A stretch of 64,000 nt of DNA, taken from positions 839,811 through 903,810 of the forward strand of contig NZ_QVQT02000001.1 in the NCBI RefSeq assembly GCF_003428625.2. Reading direction: 5' to 3'. The translations under genes were made by a program, and so were the position numbers. The DNA is from Paracidobacterium acidisoli. Its GTDB lineage: Bacteria > Acidobacteriota > Terriglobia > Terriglobales > Acidobacteriaceae. The notes beneath the pieces are model-generated. The model had not been told where the DNA came from and ran no database searches. It worked only from the letters and a program-made list of their open reading frames with translations. Below, piece after piece: positions 44,164 through 51,740 of this stretch (its first letter is position 1; the number at the start of each line of letters is the position of its first letter).

Positions 44164-45446
44164 TGGGATTCGGACCCTCACTGGAGCACGATCAATACGA
44201 GGAGCTGTGCGCTCTGGCGACCGCTGGTGTTCTCAGCCCCGCGGAGTCAAAGCGTCTGACGGATCATCTGGAGAGTTGCGCCGAGTGCAGAGAGGCACTG
44301 GAGCAATATCAGGCTGTCGCAACCGATGGTATGTCTTTTCTCGCGAAGACGTTTGGCGTTCATGCGGATGCAGATGCGGATGGGTTCGATGAATCCTCTG
44401 CTCTGAGGCGTCTGATGCAGACGGCCGAACCGGAAGGAACCCAGCCGGCGCCATCAGCCGCCGTGGTAAGTAAAGCGCGTGTGCCACACAGAACCTGGGC
44501 TCGCGGTCTGGTCGCGGCATGTGTCGTGTGCGGTGCAGGTGTGGGAGCATACTGGGCGGGCACGCACTCGGCGAATGCTCGTCTGCAGGGAGTCAGCGCG
44601 CGATCACAATCTACTCTGGACCGAGCGAAAGTGGAAACACAGACGCTCGAAGGAACGATTCTGGCAGACAATCGCCGGATTGCAGCTCTGGAGCAGCAGT
44701 CAGCCACAGAGCAGAATGATATCGAGGCGCTTCGCACGCAGACCGAGGGTGCCACGCAGCACGTAATACAGATGACTGCTGCTGCGGACAGAGCCAGGAG
44801 CGAGTCGGATGCGCAGATGGCTGCTCTCCGGCAGGAGCGGGATGTGACTGCGGGTAAGCTGCACGATGCGGAGAAGATGTACCAGGCCGTTCAGTACGAG
44901 CTGAACACGCTGCGGACGCAGCATCAGCAGGATCAGGTGCATCTGGCATCACTCGAAACCAGTGTCGACAATCTTAACGGCCAGCTCAGCGAGCAAAACA
45001 AACGCTCCGGAACAGATGAGCACTATCTCGCTGCCGACAAAGACATCCGGGACCTGATCGGCGCGCGCAATCTCTATATTGCGGACATCATGGATGTAAA
45101 TGACACCGGTCAGTCCAGAAAACCTTTCGGCCGCGTCTTCTATACCAAAACCAAATCGTTGATCTTTTATGCCTACGATCTGGATCGGCAGCCCGGCGTG
45201 AGGCGCACCAGCACCTTTCAGGTTTGGGGACGCACCAGCCCCAATGACCGCAAGCCCATCAATCTTGGCATACTCTACATGGACAGCGAAACGAACCGGC
45301 GCTGGACGCTTCGTGTGAACAGCCCTGAACAACTCGCCAGACTCGACTCTGTTTTCGTCACCATCGAGCCCCACGAGCAGACGGACAGGCCCACCGGAAA
45401 ACCCTTCCTCTATGCATCGCTGCAGCGTGTGGCCAATCATCCGTAG
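44160..45446 (+). CDS. Membrane anti-sigma factor with zinc-finger motif and long coiled coil
   Basis: The 428-residue protein begins with a ZAS-type anti-sigma domain, HLESCAEC (His36, Cys40, Cys43), which should bind the adjacent sigma factor. A transmembrane helix at about 116-134 follows. Residues about 140-285 are rich in Gln, Glu, Ala and heptad-like leucines and look like a long periplasmic coiled coil. Residues about 300-428 resemble the RskA C-terminal domain (FQVWGRTSP, VFVTIEPH, PTGKPFLYASL). RskA-type factors are about half this size, so the coiled coil is a large addition. The start overlaps the sigma stop. Signal sensing by the outer domain and regulated proteolysis are expected but not shown. 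Confidence 0.85.
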   Translation: MMGFGPSLEHDQYEELCALATAGVLSPAESKRLTDHLESCAECREALEQYQAVATDGMSFLAKTFGVHADADADGFDESSALRRLMQTAEPEGTQPAPSAAVVSKARVPHRTWARGLVAACVVCGAGVGAYWAGTHSANARLQGVSARSQSTLDRAKVETQTLEGTILADNRRIAALEQQSATEQNDIEALRTQTEGATQHVIQMTAAADRARSESDAQMAALRQERDVTAGKLHDAEKMYQAVQYELNTLRTQHQQDQVHLASLETSVDNLNGQLSEQNKRSGTDEHYLAADKDIRDLIGARNLYIADIMDVNDTGQSRKPFGRVFYTKTKSLIFYAYDLDRQPGVRRTSTFQVWGRTSPNDRKPINLGILYMDSETNRRWTLRVNSPEQLARLDSVFVTIEPHEQTDRPTGKPFLYASLQRVANHP

Positions 45447-45567
45447 ATCTCATCTGTAAAGCTTCGGTTACATCTTCGAAGAGCACGGTACAGATCGCGC
45501 AATGCGCCACGTAATAGTGGGCAGAACCGCCGAGCTTATCCGTGCTTTCGAGGAGGAACCAGTTTTC

Positions 45568-48500
45568 ATGCGCCGCGCAGCCATCACCCTACTCTGCGTT
45601 TTGTTTTTTGCCGGTCATTTGTTTGCACAGGCAGGGAACGCCAGCCTGACAGGATTTATTCAGGACTCATCCAAGGCCTTCATTCCGGGCGTTCGAGTAA
45701 CTGCCATCAATACTGATACAAATCAGCAGTTTGAAGGGGAAACGAATAAAGCCGGAAGCTACAGCCTTTCTGCTCTGCCGGTGGGACCGTATCGGATGCA
45801 GATTGAGAAGCTGGGTTTCCGGACCATCCTGAAAGAAGGCTTGTTCCTGCACACTCAGGATGTCCTGCAGATCAATTTCCACATGGCCATTGGCTCTGCC
45901 TCCGAGACGGTGACCGTAAGCGGCGCAGACAACCATATCAATACGACAGATGCTGCGGTGAGTACCGTTATCGACCGCCAGTTTGTGCAGAACATTCCGA
46001 TGAACGGGAGAAGCTTTCAGACCCTGATCCTGCTTTCTCCCGGCGTCGTTACGAATACCCCGCAGATTGGCGCCGGCACGCCTCCCGCCAATGATCAGGG
46101 CGAATACAGCGTCAACGGTATGCGCACCGATGCGAACAATTTCATGGTCGATGGCGCGAGCGCAAGCAACAATCCAGGCTATACCAGCGCAGCCGGATCT
46201 GCGGGCATGCTGGAGAGCGCAACCATGCTCGGAACAACGCAGACCATGCTGCCAATCGATGCCATGGAGGAGTTCCGTATTTCGACATCGACTTATTCGG
46301 CGGAATACGGAAGACAGCCAGGCGCACAGGTCAGCTTTCGCTCCCGTTCGGGCACCAATGAATTTCACGGGACGCTCTACGACTATCTTCGCAACTCGGC
46401 CTTTGATGCAAATAACTGGTTCAATACCTACAGCACCGCTCCAACTCCCACGCCGGCCGAGCGGCAGAATGATTTTGGCGGCACACTGGGCGGTCCACTC
46501 TTCGTGCCGCATTTGTATTCGGGCAAAGATCGCGCCTTCTTCTTCTTCGGATATGAGGGATTGCGCCTGACTCAGCCTCAGGCGGCAACCATCTACTATG
46601 TTCCGTCCAATGGCACATTTAACACCGCGACCTACGCGAAGCCCGAATACGAAAACCTTCGGAAGTACGCCCCCGCGGCACTCCAGCCGGTACTCAACGC
46701 GTTTCCGGCGCCCAATTGCTCAACCGCGCAGGACCCGCAGTGTGTGGATTACGGACTGGGAGGCTCGCCTTACCTTCAGACAGCTCCGTCCACAGGGGTC
46801 CTCGACTCCGTCATTGCCCGCATCGACTATCAGCTCCTGCCCTCGATGCGCGTCTTCGCCCGCTATAACGATGCGACCAGCAATACCGACACAGGCGGCG
46901 ATGCTACCACGACGCGGCACATCGGCCGCGATCGCGTCTACCTACTGGGAGCGGACAATACCTTCGGCGCTTCCATCTCCAATGAACTGCGGCTTCAGTA
47001 CTCCCCGGCTGTATTCTCGGCTAACGTGATGCCCATCGAGCTCGACGGCGCCACCAGCAATCTCAATATCCAGGGGCTGGAGGGTCTTCCGTTACTGAGC
47101 GGCGAGAGTGTCGTTCACATTTCACTGCCGAATACCGTAAGCATTTATCAAACGAATTTCGGCTCGCAGCAGTTTCAGCCGGACGCCACGGAGACCGTTA
47201 CCTGGACACATGGCCGGCATCTCTTCAAATTTGGCGGAGAATACCGCCAGACCACGGCGTATTACAACAACGGCAACATCTCCCGCAGTCCTTATGTCGC
47301 TTACGGCTGGACCACCGCGGATTCCATCCTCTCGAACACGCCGAGCTTCACCGCGAGCAACGAACCCCGGGTAGATCCGACCAGCAAGAACCTGGGCCTT
47401 TTCGCGCAGGATGAATGGCGCATCCAGCCACGGCTCAGTCTCTCTCTCGGTCTTCGCTGGGATTTCAACCCGCCGCCATCCGTATCCGGGATTCAGGCAT
47501 ACACCTACACCGGCAACATCAATGATCCGTCTTCTCTGGCGCTTTCGTCGAAGCCCGGCGGTCCGACCTACAAGACCACCTGGACCAACTTCGCTCCCCG
47601 GTTAGGACTGGCATATACCATTCGCAGCGCGCCGAGCAACGAACTGGTTCTTCGCGCGGGAGCGGGTCTGTTTTACGATCTGCTCGCGCCGGAAAGCATG
47701 TTCGGAAATGGCACCGGTGTGGGAACATCGGCAACGAGCACGGGCAAAACGGTTTTTCCTCTGAGCGCCAGCCAGATCCTCGTGCCGATCACCAACCCGC
47801 CGACGCCACCGTACAATCTCGAGTTCTATGCCGCGAACAATCTCGTTCCTCCATCTGCGATCCAGTGGAATGTCACCATCGAGCAGGCGCTTGGATCTAA
47901 ACAGACAGTGACCATGGGCTATGTCGGGTCGCACGGCAGAAATCTCACTCACTTCCAGGAATACAACCTCGCCAAGGTGAATCCGGAATTCGGGTACGCC
48001 TATTTGTTTGAAAATGGTCCGGGTTCGAATTACAGCTCGCTGCAGGCGAAATACGAGCGGCAGATATCGCATGGCCTGCAGGCGCTGGCGTCGTATACCT
48101 GGTCTCATGCGATCGATTCGGCCAGCACCGAGGAGTACACGGCCCTGTACCCTCTGCAGCGCGGAAATTCGAATTTCGACGTGCGCCACAACTTCACCGC
48201 AGCTCTTGTGTACAACCTGCCATCGGATTACCCAAACCGCTTCGAAGCGGCTGTTCTGGGGCACTGGAACACCGATCTCTGGTTCGTTGCACGCACCGCC
48301 TTTCCCTACGAGCCAACTGGTCCCTCCATCACAGACCCTGTGACGGGAGACATTATCAACGGGGAGCTCAACTATAACGGCAAGTATCCATACGTGCACA
48401 AGGCCGGAATTCCAGGCGGCCGTCAGATCGACCCGGCGATCTTCAGCGTAACGACGGAAGAGTTTGGAGTCGGTAACGCTCCGCGCAACTTCCTTCGCGG

Positions 48501-48780
48501 ATTTGGAGAGAACCAGGCGAACGTTGCCATTCAGCGTGTGTTTCCAATCTACGAGCAGTCGGAGCTTGAATTCCGCGCCGAGGCATACAACATCGCCAAT
48601 CACCCGGTTTTCGGCGCCGTCAATACGACCTGCGGCGTTACCACTGCAGGAACTACCTGCAATAACTCGATCATGGGGCAGGCAACGAGTACCCTCTCCG
48701 CCAGCCTCGGCGGCCTGTCTTCTCTCTATCAGCAGGGAGGCCCTCGCTCTCTGCAGTTTGCGCTCAGGCTGCGGTTCTAA
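45568..48780 (+). CDS. TonB-dependent receptor, Oar-like
   Basis: The 1070-residue receptor starts at the ATG at 45568, after AGGAGG at 45551-45556. A signal peptide follows (MRRAAITLLCVLFF, cleavage near LFAQ). Next come a carboxypeptidase-regulatory-like domain (about 25-110), a plug with IPMNGRSFQTLILLSPG and YGRQPGAQVSFRSRSGTNEF, and a barrel ending LRLRF. It directly follows the sigma and anti-sigma genes and precedes three exported hydrolases. It therefore probably imports products of a surface polymer and may be under that sigma factor. A strong terminator follows it. Confidence 0.9.
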   Translation: MRRAAITLLCVLFFAGHLFAQAGNASLTGFIQDSSKAFIPGVRVTAINTDTNQQFEGETNKAGSYSLSALPVGPYRMQIEKLGFRTILKEGLFLHTQDVLQINFHMAIGSASETVTVSGADNHINTTDAAVSTVIDRQFVQNIPMNGRSFQTLILLSPGVVTNTPQIGAGTPPANDQGEYSVNGMRTDANNFMVDGASASNNPGYTSAAGSAGMLESATMLGTTQTMLPIDAMEEFRISTSTYSAEYGRQPGAQVSFRSRSGTNEFHGTLYDYLRNSAFDANNWFNTYSTAPTPTPAERQNDFGGTLGGPLFVPHLYSGKDRAFFFFGYEGLRLTQPQAATIYYVPSNGTFNTATYAKPEYENLRKYAPAALQPVLNAFPAPNCSTAQDPQCVDYGLGGSPYLQTAPSTGVLDSVIARIDYQLLPSMRVFARYNDATSNTDTGGDATTTRHIGRDRVYLLGADNTFGASISNELRLQYSPAVFSANVMPIELDGATSNLNIQGLEGLPLLSGESVVHISLPNTVSIYQTNFGSQQFQPDATETVTWTHGRHLFKFGGEYRQTTAYYNNGNISRSPYVAYGWTTADSILSNTPSFTASNEPRVDPTSKNLGLFAQDEWRIQPRLSLSLGLRWDFNPPPSVSGIQAYTYTGNINDPSSLALSSKPGGPTYKTTWTNFAPRLGLAYTIRSAPSNELVLRAGAGLFYDLLAPESMFGNGTGVGTSATSTGKTVFPLSASQILVPITNPPTPPYNLEFYAANNLVPPSAIQWNVTIEQALGSKQTVTMGYVGSHGRNLTHFQEYNLAKVNPEFGYAYLFENGPGSNYSSLQAKYERQISHGLQALASYTWSHAIDSASTEEYTALYPLQRGNSNFDVRHNFTAALVYNLPSDYPNRFEAAVLGHWNTDLWFVARTAFPYEPTGPSITDPVTGDIINGELNYNGKYPYVHKAGIPGGRQIDPAIFSVTTEEFGVGNAPRNFLRGFGENQANVAIQRVFPIYEQSELEFRAEAYNIANHPVFGAVNTTCGVTTAGTTCNNSIMGQATSTLSASLGGLSSLYQQGGPRSLQFALRLRF

Positions 48781-48793
48781 CTCTCACGCGAAG

Positions 48794-48837
48794 CCGGGCT
48801 TCACAGGTGTACCAGGTACAACTCCTGTGAGGCCCGG
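48794..48837 (+). terminator. Rho-independent terminator after the receptor
   Basis: CCGGGCTTCACAGG (48794-48807) pairs with CCTGTGAGGCCCGG (48824-48837) over 14 bp with one G-U pair. TCTTCTTCT follows. It is the best terminator in the window and separates the receptor from the hydrolase genes. Confidence 0.8.
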
Positions 48838-48882
48838 TCTTCTTCTGCGACCACGCACAGATACAAACTGAACGGTCACGGG

Positions 48883-50100
48883 ATGAAAAAGAAGATTCTG
48901 TTTTGGATTGCGCTGTTCCTGTCTATGAACTGCGCCTGCTTCGCCGCGGATCAACGGAAAGATCACTGGGTGGGCAGCTGGGCGGCTTCGCCGCTGCTGA
49001 TGCGCGTAAAGGAGCCTTTCAGCGACTCCACCATTCGTGACGTGGTTCATCTGACCCTGGGAGGAACGGCCGTTCGCGTTACCCTGACCAATCAGTTCGG
49101 AACGGCGCCTCTGCATATCGGCTCGGCATACATCACACTGTCGGCGGGCAGCGGCAAATCGCAGCCTGGCTCCAGTCGCCAGCTTACGTTCGGTCATCAG
49201 CCATCCGTCACGATTCCCGCTGGTACATATGTGCTCAGCGATCCGATCCCGATGCCGGTCGCAGACTTTTCCGACCTTGCCATCAGCCTGTATCTTCCGT
49301 CGCAGACAGTCGCTGATCCGACATGCCATCAGTATGGCCTGTCAACCACCTATATTGCCGCGGGAAACGAGGCGGATCGCAGCGAGCTGCAGGATGCCCA
49401 CACGCTGCTCTCGTGGTGCTTCCTGCAAAGTGTCGAAGTTCAGCCGGGAAAGAAGAATGCCGCGGCGGTGGTCACGCTGGGGGATTCGATCACCGATGGC
49501 GCCCGTTCGACTGTTGACGCCAACCACCGCTATCCGGACGATCTTGCTGTCCGTCTGCATGCCAACAGGAAGACTGCTCATCTCTCCGTGCTGAACGAAG
49601 GCATATCGGGCGGACGCGTGCTCTTTGAAGGGCACGGCCCGAGCGCTCTGCAGCGCTTCGACCGGGATGTGCTGGCGCAGCCCGGCGTGCGCTATGTCAT
49701 CTACCTGGAAGGAATCAATGATATCGGGCAGATTCTGAGGCCCACTTCGCCGGAGAGCACGCTTACAGCGGACGAACTGATTTTCGCTGCGACGCAGCTT
49801 GTCACCCGGGCGCACCAGCACGGAGTCAGGGTCTTTGGGGCGACCCTGCTTCCGTTTGCTCCGAAGCTGCTGCTCGCCAGCCCCGACCAGTCGCGAGCGC
49901 GACAGGTACTCGAGCAGTACAACGACTGGGTACGGACCTCCCATGTTTTCGACGGAGTCGTTGACTTCAACAAGGTGATCGCCGATCCTCAGGCGCCACA
50001 GACTATGCTCCCGGCCTATGACAGCGGCGATCACGTACATCCGAACGATGCCGGCTACAAAGCCATGGCCGATGCGATTGATCTTTCTTTGTTCAGATAG
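48883..50100 (+). CDS. Exported SGNH/GDSL-type esterase
   Basis: The 405-residue protein has a signal peptide (about 1-21, ending CFAAD) and an N-terminal beta domain of about 170 residues. The SGNH fold follows. The catalytic set is visible: Ser202 in VTLGDSITDG, Gly and Asn in EGINDIG (277-280), and Asp383/His386 in DHVHPND. Family members remove acyl groups, often acetyl, from polysaccharides or lipids. With the glycosidase at 51741 it could deacylate a polymer. The gene begins 46 bases after the terminator and probably starts a new transcript. Confidence 0.87.
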   Translation: MKKKILFWIALFLSMNCACFAADQRKDHWVGSWAASPLLMRVKEPFSDSTIRDVVHLTLGGTAVRVTLTNQFGTAPLHIGSAYITLSAGSGKSQPGSSRQLTFGHQPSVTIPAGTYVLSDPIPMPVADFSDLAISLYLPSQTVADPTCHQYGLSTTYIAAGNEADRSELQDAHTLLSWCFLQSVEVQPGKKNAAAVVTLGDSITDGARSTVDANHRYPDDLAVRLHANRKTAHLSVLNEGISGGRVLFEGHGPSALQRFDRDVLAQPGVRYVIYLEGINDIGQILRPTSPESTLTADELIFAATQLVTRAHQHGVRVFGATLLPFAPKLLLASPDQSRARQVLEQYNDWVRTSHVFDGVVDFNKVIADPQAPQTMLPAYDSGDHVHPNDAGYKAMADAIDLSLFR

Positions 50101-50194
50101 CCTGGCGGGCCGCTCATCACGGTATGAGCCGGGCGAATATGTAATTGCCAAAGTTACTTATATGAAAAGGCCGGGTAAAGGGAGCGAATCACCA

Positions 50195-51691
50195 ATGATC
50201 GAGAAGCAAAATTCTCCGCAGAAGAATATCTATACGCGGCGGCGGGTGCTGGGCGCGGCAGGCGCAGCCATGGGTATGATGGCGCTGCCGCCCAATATCC
50301 AGAAAGTCCTTGCCGCGCCGCTGCCGAGTGCGCAACCATCGCTGCGCAACATTAAGCATGTGGTCCTGCTTATGCAGGAGAACCGTTCTTTCGATCATTA
50401 TTTCGGGACCATGTCCGGCGTCGCCGGCTTCTCCGATCCGCAGGCGATGCGCCTGTCGAATGGCCGCAGCATTTTCTATCAGCCAACGGATACCAATCGG
50501 GACGGCTATCTGCTTCCGTTCCATCTCGACAGCCGCAGAACCTCGGCGCAGTATATCGAGTCGACAGGCCACGGCTGGCTGGTACAGCACGCGTCGTGGA
50601 ATGGGGGGAAGATGGATAACTGGATTCCCGCCCACTACCGCTATGACCGTAACAAGGAGAATGTGCCGATCGTGATGGGTTATTACGAGGAGCAGGATAT
50701 TCCCTTCCATCGTGCGCTCGCCAATGCCTTCACCGTCTGCGACCGCTATCACTGCTCGATGCTCGGGCCGACGGCTCCGAATCGCCTGTACTGGGAGACC
50801 GGCACGATCGATCCCCATGGAATGGGCAGTGGTCCGATCCTGGGCGACGAGGTCACGATACGAAAGTGGAAGATGTATGCCGAATGCCTTACCGAAGCCG
50901 GCGTGAGCTGGAAACACTATCACTTTCACGACGGCATGAAGAGCTGCGCCCGGTATTTCGAAGCATTTCAGAATCTGCCCGCAACTTCGCCGCTGTATAG
51001 AAATACGCAGCCGGTTGCGATGGGGCAGTTCGAATACGACGCACTGCGCGATCGCCTGCCGACCGTAAGCTGGCTGTATCCAGGTATCGCGGAGAACGAA
51101 CACCCTACCCAGTCCATACCGGCTGCGGGTGCTCGCTTTATCGCCTCCAAAATCGATGCCATCGCGGCTAACCCGGAGGTGTGGGCAAAGACAGTCTTCA
51201 TCCTGGTCTATGACGAGAATGATGGATTGTTCGACCATGTTCCGCCGCCGGTTCCGCCTCCGGGCACTCCCGATGAATTTGTCACGCTGAGTTCGCCTAC
51301 AGGGATACCCGGTGGCGGTCTCCCGATCGGCGGCGGGTTCCGGGTGCCCTGCATCATCGTCTCGCCATGGACGGCAGGAGGCTGGGTCTGCAGCGAGCCC
51401 TTCGATCATACTTCCAATCTGCAGCTTCTGGAGAAGGTCACCGGAGTGAAGGCGCCTAACATCAGCGACTGGCGGAGGGAGGCGTTTGGTGATTTCACAT
51501 CGGCCTTCCGTTTTGACGATAAGCCCGCCGCGCCGCCGGTGATGCCGAGCACGATGAGCGATCTGGCGCTGGCTCAATATGAGATTGCGACATTGCCGCC
51601 GCCCGCCGCACCCGCCGGCCAGCAGGTTGCGCCTGTTCAGGCGCCTGGACGAAGACCAGCCACTCCCTTCGGAACCGGCCGGAAAAAGTGA
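50195..51691 (+). CDS. Tat-exported phospholipase C / acid phosphatase family phosphoesterase
   Basis: The 498-residue enzyme starts at the ATG at 50195, with AAGGGAG ten bases upstream; the open frame upstream overlaps the SGNH gene. A Tat signal, TRRRVLGAAGAAMG, occupies residues 14-30. The phosphoesterase family signature follows: HVVLLMQENRSFDHYFGTMSG, then YHCSMLGPTAPNRLYWETG, LVYDENDGLFDHVPPP and GFRVPCIIVSPWT. These proteins (PF04185) are phosphatidylcholine phospholipases C or acid phosphatases, often extracytoplasmic and used in phosphate acquisition. Whether the substrate is a lipid or a glycan phosphate is open. The C-terminal 40 residues are Pro/Ala-rich. It lies between two other exported hydrolases. 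Confidence 0.87.
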   Translation: MIEKQNSPQKNIYTRRRVLGAAGAAMGMMALPPNIQKVLAAPLPSAQPSLRNIKHVVLLMQENRSFDHYFGTMSGVAGFSDPQAMRLSNGRSIFYQPTDTNRDGYLLPFHLDSRRTSAQYIESTGHGWLVQHASWNGGKMDNWIPAHYRYDRNKENVPIVMGYYEEQDIPFHRALANAFTVCDRYHCSMLGPTAPNRLYWETGTIDPHGMGSGPILGDEVTIRKWKMYAECLTEAGVSWKHYHFHDGMKSCARYFEAFQNLPATSPLYRNTQPVAMGQFEYDALRDRLPTVSWLYPGIAENEHPTQSIPAAGARFIASKIDAIAANPEVWAKTVFILVYDENDGLFDHVPPPVPPPGTPDEFVTLSSPTGIPGGGLPIGGGFRVPCIIVSPWTAGGWVCSEPFDHTSNLQLLEKVTGVKAPNISDWRREAFGDFTSAFRFDDKPAAPPVMPSTMSDLALAQYEIATLPPPAAPAGQQVAPVQAPGRRPATPFGTGRKK

Positions 51692-51740
51692 ATCATCTTT
51701 TCTCGATGATCCTGTCCATGCAAAAGCAGAAGGAGCAGAA